DNA of 59,963 nt from Carex sylvatica (Eukaryota > Streptophyta > Magnoliopsida > Poales > Cyperaceae): the NCBI GenBank assembly GCA_964058845.1, contig CAXKVR010000327.1, forward strand, positions 1 to 59,963, in the 5' to 3' direction. A program made the position numbers and the translations under genes. How positions within the stretch are numbered: position 1 is the stretch's first letter; every line of letters begins with the position of its first letter. Under the pieces are notes generated by a model. It saw only the letters and a list, made by a program, of their open reading frames with translations. It searched no databases and was not told the origin of the DNA. Positions 46,566 to 58,987 of this stretch are shown here, piece after piece.

Positions 46566-48711
46566 TGTCACACCCCGCAGCCCCACGAGGCGCGACAGGT
46601 GCTTCCTGCCGTAGACATACGGTTGCCCGTATGCCTACAAGGCAATTATGATATAATGGAAAGTAAAACACAACAAAACAAAACAAACAAATAACTAAGA
46701 AAAACAGTTCATAAACCTTAACTGGTCAGGTAATATCATACAAAACCCGTATCTCGATGGATACGCATCACAAAATGACATAGAGAATACATATATATAT
46801 ACAATCAAAACATAAATATATACATGTCTCTAGTCACAAAATATCAGACAACTAAGCAGCGGTGAAACCAGGCCTACCGACCTCGTGTCTCTCTCGGATC
46901 CGCCGAACCGAAACCTGAAAAATTAACCCAAAAAAGGGGATGAGAATTGAATTCTCAGTGCGATAAATTGCCACAAATCGTTCCTGGACTTGCAATCACA
47001 TATTATATTCAAAAATAAAACACAAATAAAGCTCAGATCAGTTTATAATCATATATAAACAAACCCGACAACATTTATCCAAATGAAATCACAATTCAGG
47101 AATTGCCAAAATGAAATTCAAGCACACAATATTTGGTTTAACTCGATTTCAGAATATCTGGTAGTAACTACAAATGTTCCACCAAACTGGTCCCCAATTC
47201 GTTCCCACTCATCTGTAGGGTTACAGACACCTACAGACGGCTGCGCCAGGTAAAACATTTTCTCATGACACTTATCTGTAGTTACAGGCTTAACTGTTTA
47301 ATTAAAAGTCTGGTTCCAATTCATATCCGGAAAATCCATATAAATCCAATTGACCATCCAAACACATACCCCCTGGGTAATGCCTCCGATACACAGTCAC
47401 CCATAACCAAAATCATAATACAAAGTCACTTACCCCTCGTCCCAACCGGTACTGGGAACTGCCGAGGGCCAGACGATCTAAAGCTTTAGAACACTGGGCG
47501 TCAAAGTCCATGCATAGACGTTGACAAATCCGGATTCACCCCCTGGGTGACGTCATCACGGTGGATGACCATAATACCATATCCACCAACCGATGGTGAT
47601 GTAAAGCATGGTGACTTTAATTCCAAAATCAGATCATTCAGATCAACACAAATAATAACCATACCAGCATGCAAATCAATCAGATAAAACAATTCAAGTT
47701 TCACTTTATTTGGGCAATGCAATGCATATGATTCGAAATACAATTTAATTTCTGAATATAAAATATCAAACAAGTCCAGAAACCCCGCACCTGAGTAATA
47801 GCGCGCTCGACTAAGGCTCAGGCGTCTCGAACGACCCAAAAATCCTTTGCCTCGTATGATTACCACCTATTTTACACGTTAAATTCGATTAACGCGTTTG
47901 ATTAATATCTGATAATTAACACCATTACCAAACCCTAATTCGAATTCCAATTCAATCGGTAGTTCTGAATAAACAACATGAATCGATATGTTTTACGAAG
48001 TTATAACTCGATTAATTCCCGAATTTCCCGAGTTTCACACACAAAATATCACAATTCATTTTCCTTACGACCCAACCCCAAAACCCTAGTTTAATTCCAA
48101 ATTCCACCACAAGCAGATCAATCCGATTATCGAGTTATAACGTTTCAAATCAAATTCGAATTCGAATTTCACCAAAAATATAACAAATCAATTGAATTAG
48201 GGTTTTCAAGAGAAAAGGAAGACAAATCATATCAATTATCACAAATTAACAACTAATCGAGCTAGAACTCGATTACTGAAACCCTAATTACGAATTTTAA
48301 CCGAAATCACGACAAATCGAATAAATTAGGTTTTCAAAAGAGAGATGAAGAAATACCAAATTGAAGCTTTATAATCGATCAAGGATCGTCAATTCAGCTC
48401 GAATCTCGATTTTCCGGTCAGTTCGATCAGTTTCCGCGCTTAATTTCTCTCTCTCTCTTTCCCTTTTGGTTCGGCTCTAAACCTAACTCTCACGAATTCT
48501 TTCAATTATTTAGTTCGGTGGAAAATGAAAGAAGAAGAAAGGAGATTTAATTATTAATTGGAATTTTGCAAATAAACCCTCCAACTTTTAGTTATTAACA
48601 AACTTTAATAATTTCACAAATAAGCCCTTATGTAAATATTTTATTTATTAAAAAGAGGAAGAGAAAGAGAGAGGATAGTTTATTTGGTCCATTTTGCAAA
48701 TAAGTCCCTCA
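46566..48711 (+). repeat. TGTCACACCCCG repeat, single arm
   Basis: It starts TTGTCACACCCCGCAG and follows the order of the left arm at 17374: GCCTACAAGGCAATTA, TGAGAATTGAATTCTCAG, ATCTGTAG words, GGCGTCTCGAACGACCC and TACACG, then AAACCCTAA-rich sequence and a CTCTCTCTCTCTTTCCC tract. The TG start and promoter-like interior suggest an LTR, but no paired copy or target duplication was found. Frames here (such as 121 codons on the minus strand) lack any domain. Confidence 0.6.
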
Positions 48712-49100
48712 AAAATAGCAAAAATACAAACCAGTGCGAATCACTCATCCGCACTGCGGATCCATCCAGCCGCATTTACTGCGCAAATAGCAAACACACA
48801 CCCCAGTGCGGATCAATTATCCGCACTGCGGATCCGTCCAGCCGCACTCACGGTGCAGAAAAAAGTCCGAGCCTAGTGCGGACGCACTGAGGCTAGTGCG
48901 GATGATCCCATCCGCATTCAGGACTTAGCGAAAATTCAGAAGAGTACAGAACTCACCCGCACTGCGGATTCCCATCCGCACTTCCATCCGCACCCAGAGA
49001 AAATTGCAGAAATTCGTTAAGGAAATTGTCCCAGTGCGGGTGAAGCCACCCGCAGTGCGGGTCATCCATCCGCACTGAACTGTTTTTCTATATTTATAAT
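48712..49100. repeat. AGTGCGG / CCGCACT palindrome array 3
   Basis: Words such as CAGTGCGGATCAATTATCCG, AGTGCGGATGATCCCATCCG and CAGTGCGGGTCATCC alternate in orientation. The flank AATAGCAAAAATAC and the sequence after the array (CTGTTTTTCTAT) match the solo LTR at 30618-30965, so this piece may derive from an LTR of that family. Confidence 0.8.
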
Positions 49101-49471
49101 TCGATTCTTGACGCCTTAACTCAATCAGTCAATATAAAATATTTATTATAAAATTCATAATGTCACATGCATAATCACCGTTGATTACCGGAAGCCTTTC
49201 CTTTCCTAGTAATCCTTCTCAAGTTTGATGAAGAGAGCGAGAGAAACGGCAGCGACAACGTTCTCTTTCGTACAAAGAGAGATACCCGATTCAAATTATG
49301 AGCTAAAACTTCTCTTTAATCACTCTAATCTATCTCATTATTACGTACTGTATTTTCTGTAGAGAGAGAGTAGAGAGAGAGAGACAGAGGCGTGATTATT
49401 TCTGAATCAATGAGGATACAGATATATATATATAGCCGTATTAATTTAGGATAATACAGACCATATGCACC
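49101..49471. other. Intergenic, purine-rich tract
   Basis: GAGAGAGAG tracts near 49360-49385 and a short TATATA at 49425; otherwise nothing seen. The target site TATGCACC of the next element is at 49464-49471. Confidence 0.5.
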
Positions 49472-50727
49472 CCGACATTTTTAAAAATACCCAAAAATAA
49501 AAATAAATTATTAAGAATAACCACGGTTTGGACAAAATTTTAAAAACGCCCACACCGTGGAAAAAATCCACGGTTTTGAATTTTTATTCAAAACCGTGGA
49601 ATAAATTCACGGTTTTGAATTTTTTTCAAAACCGTGGAAAAAATTCACGGTTTTGATTAAAAATTCAAAACCGTAGATTTATTCCACGGTTCTGAATTTT
49701 TATTCAGAACCGTAGATTTATTCCACGGTTCTGAATTTTTATTCAGAACCGTAGATTTATTCCACGGTTCTGAATTTTTATTCAGAACCGTGGAATAAAT
49801 CCACGGTTTTGGAATTTTAATCTTCTTTTTTTATTTTTTTATTTTTTTTTTTACTGGTTTGAATTTTTTTTATGTATATATGTATATGATGTATATGTAT
49901 ATATGTATATAATATATGTATATATGTATATGTATAATATGTATATGTATATGTATGTATGTATATATAAATGTTCTATTTTTAGTTCATTCAAATAATG
50001 AATTATGTACATAATTAATAAAATTTATAACCAAAATATAGCACCTATACATTTTTATTCAATTTTTATAAATTCACGGTCCTGAATTTTTATCAATTTT
50101 TTTTTTTGCTTTTATTTTTTTGCACTATTAAGGTTTGAATAAATAAAAGATCCACGGTTTATTTTTTTTTATGTATATATATAATATAGTATAATATATG
50201 TATATGTATATATAATATAAAAATATTTTAAAATAAACCGTGGATCTTTTATTTATTCAAACCTTAATAGTGCAAAAAAATAAAAGCAAAAAAAAAAATT
50301 AATAAAAATTTAGAACCGTGAATTTATAAAAATTGAATAAAAATGTATAGGTGCTATATTTTGGTTATAAATTTTATTAATTATGTACATAATTCATTAT
50401 TTGAAATGAACTAAAAATAGAACATTTATATATACATACATACATATACATATACATATTATACATATACATATACATCATATACATATATACATAAAAA
50501 AAATTCAAACCAGTAAAAAAAAAAAAAAAAGGATTAAAATTCCAAAACCGTGGATTTATTCCACGGTTTTGAATTTTTAATCAAAACCGTGAATTTGTTC
50601 CACAGTTTTGAATACAAATTCAAAACCGTGGATTTTTTCCACGGTTTGAGCATTTTTAAAATTTTTTCCAAACCGTGGTTATTCTTAATAATTTATTTTT
50701 ATTTTTGGGTATTTTTAAAAATGTCGG
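49472..50727. mobile_element. Foldback element, 1256 bp, palindromic throughout
   Basis: The termini CCGACATTTTTAAAAATACC are inverted at 50708-50727 and continue as about 60-bp matching ends to AACCACGGTTTGG. They are flanked by a perfect 8-bp duplication TATGCACC (49464-49471, 50728-50735). Next to the ends lie repeated small palindromes of the type CCACGGTTTTGAA..TTCAAAACCGTGG, roughly eight on the left and three or four on the right. Inside them a second pair of arms (about 49850-50160 and 50235-50515) with TATATG repeats meets near 50195. No coding frame. The superfamily is uncertain; 8 bp fits hAT-like or some MULE elements. Confidence 0.9.
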
Positions 50728-51519
50728 TATGCACCTGTTTTGAATAGGCCCCTTTAGCCTTTAGTTTTAATTAATTAATTAATGTTATTTTTCTTATTGA
50801 ATCTGTAGTGGGTCTGAATTCAGAACTTTGTATTGGGTATTTCCTTATTTATAGAATATTGTCATATTTGATTGTGTATCTATTTTTTTTAAAAAAAAAA
50901 ACTTTAAGTTATTTAATGATTATTATTAAAAAAAAGTATCAAAATAGATACAACTTTTTTATAAATTAAATATCTTAGAAGGATCACAATATTTTTTTTA
51001 TAAATTACATAGAAGTGACTTTTGAACTGGGATCAATAACTCAGAATCTAAACATTTTTATTTTTTTTCCAATAATACATAAAGAATTATATTAATTTTT
51101 CTTACAACCGTGAAAAATCCGGCCTGAAAAATATTGATTCGGGTTATTTGTTGCAGTCTTTCTAATAAATCAAATTATATTATATTTCATCTATTTTCAA
51201 AAAAAATATTCAACATTTATCATATTTCAATACAAAAAATTAAAAAAAATTAAAATTTGCTGTTTAAAAAAAAAATACAACTTTCCGGTGAATGGTTAAC
51301 CAGATATGTTATTTATTTATTTATTTTACAATTTAACTTTATGGTGAATGGTTAATCGGATATATTGTTTTGAGTCCAGGAATCCACTAATCGGAAATTT
51401 GACCCAAATCCGGTTATTAGTTAGATTGATTGGACATTTTTTAAATTTCATTCAAACAGTGGATAGATTCCGTAATTTTACATTTTTTTGGGTATTTATA
51501 AAAATTTTGGTTACTGTAT
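50728..51519. other. AT-rich intergenic, no gene
   Basis: Poly-A and poly-T runs and a degenerate duplicate of a GGTGAATGGTTAA word (51288, 51340). Nothing else recognised. Confidence 0.5.
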
Positions 51520-52667
51520 CATACAAAAAATAACCTATCTCGAGCGATCTACAATACATAACGTCCTCTAATGTTTTATTTTTTTTATTCATTGTGTCTG
51601 GATTATTGAAATCAACGTCCTTTTTCTTTTTTTAATGTTTCGTAAACTATCGGATTATATTTCGTTAATCAGAACCGCTGGACGTTACAAATTATGAAGT
51701 TTTTCTTAGATTTCAAATTCTGACAAACACTATTGTCAATATTCTTTTTATTTCCTATTAATAAAAATTTCGGAATTGTCTGTTAATAGGCATCACTGTG
51801 TTGAATTTGATTATTAATTATTAAAATCACTTTGGGATCGATTCATGTTGATACTTAATTCAAAAATTCCAATTCAATAAGCTTAGATCAAAATATCTGA
51901 TTCATCTAAGTTGTCAGCCAATTATCTACTAATAAATATATTTAAAAAATATACATTAATACAAAATTGGTACATTTAAATAATAATATCCGAATAATTT
52001 ACTTTCATCAATTATGTGTCACGAATATAGTGATGAAATTTTGTCTGTACATTTTTTAATTATACATCAATTTGAAATTATACAAAAGATTTTTCTTTCT
52101 ACGATGTGGATTTTTTTTTAATTGGCTACAAGTATAGAAAAAAAAAAACTACTACAAGTAACAAATGTACAAGACATTTATTTACTTTATTAGAATGAAA
52201 TTTGAAAAAATGTAAGGCGGGATGTGCTCATTAAGTGGATTTGGTGAGCACAACTTCAAAATTATATTAAAACGGCTTCAAACGATGAATCCAAACTGTT
52301 AAAATCCATCTACTTTATGAGTAACATATGTACATTAAATTTTTTTTAAGTTTTAAATTCATTTATTACAAGATCAAGCGGTCAAAAAAATGTATCTTTT
52401 ATAAGTTATTTTATAATTTATTTGATGTATTCATTTTGCATCATTTTTTTTACTGCTTGACTTTGTACGAAATAAATTCAAAACTTTAAAAAGTTTTCAT
52501 CTATATGCATCACTCTTCACTAATGAAATAGATGGATTTCAACGGTTTGAATCCGTCGTTTGAAGTCAATATTAATTCGATAGATTTTTAGAGTTATGCT
52601 CATCAATTTTTTTTAATGAGCACATCACACTCTAACTTTGCTTATTTAAGGAAGTTAATATTGTGTA
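51520..52667 (+). repeat. RLP downstream block, distal part
   Basis: It matches 16157-17366 throughout (GCGATCTACA, ATCAACGTCCTTTTT, CATCACTGTGTTGAATTTGAT, CTTATTTAAG.AAGTTAATATTG) and includes MITE family 3 at 52214-52634. It lies upstream of, not after, the proximal part at 53081-53985, so it belongs to a different repeat unit of the cluster. Confidence 0.8.
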
Positions 52668-52767
52668 TGAATTGTTAAAAGAGAATCAAGCTGTTGAAGA
52701 GGCAGCGCAAAGTTGTCAACCGAAGAATGTCGGCAATGAAACGCAACATGGAGATATTAAATGATTT
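52668..52767 (+). pseudogene. Possible exon remnant, identity unknown
   Basis: A frame reading YELLKENQAVEEAAQSCQ and ending ETQHGDIK then TGA has coding-like, charged, helix-forming composition unlike its surroundings. It starts exactly where the homologous sequence at 17366 is interrupted by the 4.4-kb inverted repeat. I do not recognise the family. It could equally be chance. Confidence 0.3.
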
Positions 52768-53080
52768 TGTTTTAGGGGAATATTAGTTGTTTTATGAATA
52801 CGAAAAATCCTAAATATTCTTTTTCATCAAATTATATACTGATTTTCTTTTTCTAATTAATGTAAGATGCCTCTTTTTGCATCAAATTATGAGTATGTGA
52901 TATGACTAATTATTTCTTCAATCATATTAAAAACATAAAAAAAATCAAATCAGCTAATATAATTCGATAATGAATGATTCCACATCAAATTTGCCAGTAT
53001 CCCAGATTCAAAATCCGCAAGAAATAAAAGCAAACTTCTCTTTTATTTTATTTTTACAAATTTGACAAAAAGCATATTAG

Positions 53081-53192
53081 GTGTGGGGTTCGCCTCTGTA
53101 ATTTGAGTTCTGATATCATGGAATAATGTGAGAGAGAGAGATTTAATTTTATTGTAGATAGATTTTATTTTTGATATTTTCACTGATTGAAG
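53081..53192 (+). pseudogene. C-terminal RLP stub
   Basis: It matches the last codons of the RLP at about 15283-15392 (LGVGFASVI, then the tail region). GGG at 15322 is TGA here, and further small indels break the frame. Only the membrane helix and tail region survive. Sequence before 53081 (52768-53080) is AT-rich and unrelated. Confidence 0.85.
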
Positions 53193-53210
53193 TATCTAAG
53201 AGCTTTGTAT

Positions 53211-53692
53211 TGCTATATTATGAAGTCAACTGACATATGGGCTTCGGCCCATATTGTTTCACGGAAATGAATTTCCAAATGGAAATTAAAACGTGGAGAG
53301 GCAGAGAGGTTCAAGTAGCGTGAGTCTCTTCTTCTTCTCCAAGTTGTTCTTCTCTAGGATTTGCTCTCTTTGTTCCAATTCACCATACACTTGAGAATCT
53401 CACAGATTAGTGTATGAAATTGTAAGAGAGTGTGAGATAGAATGTTATTAGCTTGATTATTTTCTTGTATTTGTAAAGACTCATTGATATAGTGAAATTG
53501 CGTCGTGTGCTTCTGTGGTTTTTTTCCGAAAGGGTTTCCATGTAAAATCTTGTGTATCTCTTTTATTTTTGTTGTGCTTGATTGCTTGTTTGTGTTGACT
53601 TCTTGTTTGACTTTCATATTTCTCTATTTTATCGGGTATTAGTGTATGCCCATAAGGTATTCGACAAAATCACTCCTTAAACGTTCCCAACA
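53211..53692 (+). mobile_element. Copia-type solo LTR, paralogous copy
   Basis: It starts TGCTATATTATGAAG and ends GTTCCCAACA, with a clean 5-bp duplication TGTAT at 53206-53210 and 53693-53697. It is the counterpart of 15417-15870, at the same distance after the RLP end, so it was inserted before the RLP unit was duplicated. Confidence 0.9.
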
Positions 53693-53697
53693 TGTAT

Positions 53698-54982
53698 ATA
53701 AAATATACGTAGGTACGAACCACTATGTATTTTCTTAGAGCTTGGACTTGGACTATGAAATGCTTTTTTTTATCCTTTGCAAATTTGCCGAAATTTTTAT
53801 TAATAGGAAAATCCAAATAAAAAAATCAAAAATAGTGAAAGAATTTGTCAGATTTTAAAATGGAAGAAAGCCGATATAGTTTATAACGTCCAGGTTATAA
53901 AGATAATTAATTTCTGGTTAACTTGATGAAAAATGAAAAATATCGGAACGTTACTATCTGTAATGTCCAGAGATCATACAATAAGCATTGTGTTATTGTA
54001 TACCGCTACATTTCTTAATTTTGAATATCACATCGCAAATTGATAATATTAAAAAAAATATGAATTGTCATACAGATGTATACTTGTTGTCAAATATAAT
54101 TACTGTAGATATTATGTATGGACGTGAATAGAACTCGAAAATGTAAAACAAACAAAACAATTTGATATTTTCGAAGCATGAAAACACACAATTATTAAAT
54201 GATATATAAGTGTTTTTAAATTAATGACAGTATAATTTTTAGTTACTAAATAATTGGTTCCCATTAAATATATATATTTCTGCATCCGCCTCTGAATGAT
54301 AAGGACTTGCATAATGTGAAAATAATATTTTTATTTTGCAGAAGGACATAAAATTTCACGAACAGTTAGTATTGAGAGACTCTTTAACATCGGTTGGACT
54401 ATTAAACAGATGATGTAGATGTGGTGATCTTTACCATCCGTGATGTAGATGAGTCGTCAGCATAGTTTGATCAGTACCAACCCTGTAGTTTTCTTGAATC
54501 GATGGAAATGTTCTAACGGGTAGTATGCCCTTGCTGTTGGTACCTAGAGCTAATTAATTATATATATATATAGCTTGACCAAAAAGTAAAAAACTTCTTC
54601 TCCGTGCATTCAATTACTGATAGTTATGTGTATCGTGTTATTAATTTAATTTATATATATATATAAGATATGGTGCAATAATAAATAATGAGATAATTAT
54701 TTAATATCATATACATTATATGTCAACTTAATAAAAAATTAACTAAATATTAACTTACTTCTAATTAATATTTTTTGTGTTGTAATCATTAACAGAACAA
54801 TAATAACACACATTGCATGCACAAATGCTTGTAATTAATTTAGATTCATCATTAAACATTAATTGCTATAATTTCAAAAATACTTGAATATATATCTATA
54901 TATACATGTACCCATCCAAACTTCAAGAAAATAGTAATTGTACATAAGGGAGGGTGCATTTTAACCGTCCTCTGTATATATA
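53698..54982 (+). repeat. RLP downstream block, proximal part, then AT-rich spacer
   Basis: 53698-53985 matches 15876-16150; 54010-54570 matches 6045-6540 (GACTCTTTAACATCGGTTGG, CCTTGCTGTTGGTACC). 54570-54982 is AT-rich with no recognised feature. Non-coding. Confidence 0.7.
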
Positions 54983-55610
54983 TATAGGCTGAAAATATTT
55001 AATGTTCATGCATTCAACATATATTCATGCATGCATACCCAAAATACAACATCCATGCACAAATTAAATTCATGTACATGCAATATGTGTAATCCATACA
55101 AAATATATTAAATCCTGAACATATCTAGCTAGCTACCTAGTATAACAACAAGCTCTTCTTGACATGTACAGTGTCGAGTCCTGCACATTCAAACTGTACA
55201 ACTCCCCAATCCCACTCACTATAAGTATCATTTCCTCTGTCATGTGTCTTATATGGCTCAATATTTGACTTTCAAAAATCCTAACGGTCGATCCAAACCG
55301 TTCATCTTGTTCTCCGTATTAATATGTATTTGGAGACCAAATTTTATATTTTTTGAAAAAATTTTACTATTTTTTTAGATAGGTAGAAAATCACTTGATC
55401 TAAAAAATTCTGCACCATTAAGATATTTGATTTTCTAACTATCTAAAAAAATTGTAAAAAAATTTCAAAAATTGTAAAATTTGGTCTCCAAACACATATT
55501 AATATGGAGAACAAGATGAACGGCTCGATTCGACCGTTAGGATTTTAAAAACTCGAATATTGAGCCTTAGCACCGTAGTCCTCTATGCAACCCATAGCAC
55601 CCTAGCCTTA

Positions 55611-55676
<66 letters not shown>

Positions 55677-55881
55677 ACCGGCTAATTTACTACTGGCAGC
55701 ATTTCTGTCCGAGGTGCTGCCGGCCGTTTTTTTATTTTGTGATGTCCAAACAACAAATCCAAACCGTTAGATGTTTAATCCATATTATAATCTACTTGGA
55801 GACCAAATTTTATATTTTTTTGAATTTTTTTACTATTTATTAAGCTGGTTTGAAAACTGCTGATTTCAATGCTGCAAAAAA
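54983..55881 (+). repeat. Fourth relative of the 2.8-3.5 kb segment
   Basis: It matches 2792-3480, including ATTCATGCATGCATACCC and MITE family 1 at 55255-55566, then a CT/TA microsatellite (55612-55674). 55675-55881 is unique: a GGCAGCATTTCTGTCCGAGG.GCTGCCGG hairpin-like word, followed by a partial relative of the MITE interior (GGAGACCAAATTTTATA). Confidence 0.7.
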
Positions 55882-56201
55882 TCACCAACGGTCCAGAATA
55901 ATAACAGCTGACAAACTACAATATGCAAACGCCAACTCATACACATCTGATGGTGTAATATACTTTTGCTAATAACACCCAGAGGCGATGGAGTTTCCAT
56001 TTTAACGGCATAATTAACGGTCGAAAAACTAATATTCCCGTCGGTCCGTAATTTCCAACCGATTGCGTTGGGGCCTAACGCCATCGGTTTGAGCCGATAG
56101 CGTATGCATGTACATTTTCTATCAGAGCGATATGCATCGGCTCGTAACCAGGTGGCAAAACGCGATTCTAACCGTTAGCAAAGGGTTTTTTTGTAGTAGT
56201 G
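55882..56201. mobile_element. CACTA-type terminal fragment, copy 4
   Basis: Same fragment as 3523-3843. Its left flank differs from the other copies, which fixes the left boundary at about TCACCAACGG. It ends TTTGTAGTAGTG. Confidence 0.55.
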
Positions 56202-56935
56202 ATAATGCCAGCTTGTTAATTTGTGTTTCGAACATTGTTAGCTTGATTGGAAGCCATATTCGGTTATTTTCACCATTAATAATTTTAACAATCTTTATCC
56301 TCTCTTAAAAACTGGTTGGGCCTAACAACACTCTGTTTTTGTGTAATTAAAAGCCTCACTTTGCACGGGTACATATCAATACCAATGACTTATATTGCTA
56401 GTACAGGTATGCTAATTGTATGTCTTAATACCTTGCTTTACACTCTTTTACCATCTCTCTGTACACTGGTACCAGGCAGTGCCGATTCATTTATATTTAC
56501 GATTTTTGAACAAACTTGTACTTGGTCCCACTCCGTTCAATTAATTTTCTGGTTGTTGAACTGAGAAGTCTTAACTTGACGACTGGGCTCAAAAGAAATT
56601 CACATCCTCTCCAATACCAGATAAAGGAATCTTTTACAATTACTAGATCTGCACCGTTCTTTTTAACTTGACACGAATCTCAAAACCCAAAATACTACCC
56701 GACCCGAATACCAAACCAGTTGAAATTTAATCTCAACCCGTAAAGTGAGGGTGATAACAATCAAAGGCGCTCAATGAGAACACTTCGGAGAGTGCATATC
56801 ATCCAAACACAGTGAATAGGAACTAACTGAGAAGGTGAAGGGTAATTAAGTTTGCTTTTTTACTTTTTTTACACGATTTGCTTCGAAGTTAATTAAGTTT
56901 CGTCTTTTTTCCTTCTCTAGTTCAGAACAGTGATG
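56202..56935 (+). repeat. Composite non-coding repeat block, copy 4 (shortened)
   Basis: It matches 3844-5090 but lacks about 500 bp present at 4125-4640. It ends at GTGATGCCAGA, where RLP-upstream sequence begins. Confidence 0.75.
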
Positions 56936-58987
56936 CCAGAATAGGATATTAATCATAAAAACTTAATTTGTTCGGTTGAATCAAAATAGGATATTAATCA
57001 TAAAAATAAACATTCTTTTGTTAATTTTTTGATTTTTTTTAAAGATGAATTTTAATTTTTTTTTTAGTTCAAATTAACTGGTTTTAAACTGAAACAAGCA
57101 ATATATATGCTTGTCGTAATTTTTAAATTTTTTTAAAATGTTTGATCAGTTAAATCTAACTAGTTTTGAAGTTTCTAAATCGAATCAAACCTAACTATTA
57201 AATCAGTTTTAAAATATAAACCGATCAATTTAATGAAAAAAAATCGAGCTCTCACAGTTCAATTTAAAACTAATTAAACCGACAGGATAAACACCTCCAA
57301 AAATTTTGTTTCTAAGTTTGAAATTTACAATCCCTTTAAAATTAATGTCAAAGTCAATAGGAATCGAATGGTCCGGATTCTCTCCATAGTAATTGCAGAC
57401 AATACAAATTTCTCCAACAACGGTATGAATGAAGTATGAGCTAGGTTGATGATTCGCGACACTATATGTCTCTCCATACCCGCAACAGAGGATCTGTGTT
57501 ATATGATATTTATTCAGTAGTCGGTGAATCGCTTTATTTGACCCAGGTCAACTGTCCTAAACTAAAGTTTGGCATCACTGTTCTGAATTTGCTACGACTT
57601 GAGCATTTTTAATAAAAACTCAAAAATTTGATTATTTTTATTAAAATTAGTCGCATTTTTAATAAAAACTAAAAAATTTAGTTATTTTTATTAAAATATA
57701 TTAAAAAATTCGTAAAAATAAAAATATCAGTAATTTTTAATTTTGGATGGATAAATATCTAATTAAAGAAGTTGTGATGGGTATATATCCAAATTTATCT
57801 TATAAAAATTATAATTAAATTTGTACTCCAAGCACATTAATATGGAAATCATGCTAAGCGGTTCGAATTGACTGTTTGAACCTTAAAAACATAGATAATC
57901 ATGATTTTTTTTTTTTTTTTTTTTTAAATATCACATAATCATCAAAAGTTTCGAAACCAATTTGATTGGAATTTTTTTTACAAAAACCATCACTACCGGG
58001 ATGATCTTCAGTATGAAAATTTGAAACCGGATATCATACACGGTATTGAATGCTACACAGAGTTACAAAGAACACAACCCGTTACAAAGAACACAGGTAT
58101 TGAATTCTACCCGGTATTGAATACTCGGTATTGAATGCTACACAGGGTTAGATTGCAGATCAAGGAATAATAATATATATGGCGTAAGAAAGAGTGAAAT
58201 GAAACAGAGACTTTCAGATTATTAGACATTAGAAATATGATTCAGAGCTGAGAGCCTAATCTATCAAAGGAGGAAACAATAAGAGAACTGTTAGGTGGTT
58301 AGATAAGATTGATAGAGTAGCGGACAAAAGTTGTTTTAATTTCTTTAAATTATGATGAATGAGAAAATTACACAATCAGTCTAGAATTTTTTTGTCGAAG
58401 GACAAAAAAATATCGAATCGGATTTAAATAACTAATTGGATTTAAACCCAGTAACTAATTGGGAACTCGATAAAAAAGCAATGATTTTACTTGTATTTTC
58501 TAATGCTTTAACTTATAATATTAATTACTAATCATAATTCATAAATTTTATTTTGATTTTAAAACTAAATTTAACTCAAATTACAAATGAAATATCCAAA
58601 GAGGGTAAAAAAATTTTCAAAAGAGAACAATGCCGATCAGTACCAATAAATCACAACTAAAACTCAAAATCAAGGTGGAACGACTGCCCCGTTACATGCT
58701 GGGTTCACCCCTCACAATCACCTTAACTGATAACCATATGTTCCATTAATTTCTCAATCAGTATAGTCCCAACTAACGAATTAATATTCCAAAACCAAAG
58801 ACCTTTTCTCCTCTCCATTTTCTCTCTTTTTTTTTCTGTTAATTAGTCAAGTCGTCCCTCTATTCAATTAAATTTGCACTTTCCTTATCTTTTTCCTTTT
58901 AACTTCTTAGACATGGTGTTTATAATATATATATATTGATACTCAACTTCTTTTCAATCAACCAGCACTCCAAATTATCTTATTGCA
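56936..58987 (+). other. Upstream region of the second RLP copy
   Basis: It is collinear with 10051-12812 but lacks the hAT element at 11802-12586. It contains the interior and right arm (57471-57559) of the element seen at 9681-10632. At 57906 a T-rich run replaces the A-run of the other copies. The TATA-like region is at about 58920-58937. Confidence 0.8.

Noticed and set aside
47501..47866. 121-codon minus-strand frame in the TGTCACACCCCG repeat
   Set aside because: No domain, and the equivalent region of the related arm at 17374 does not keep it.
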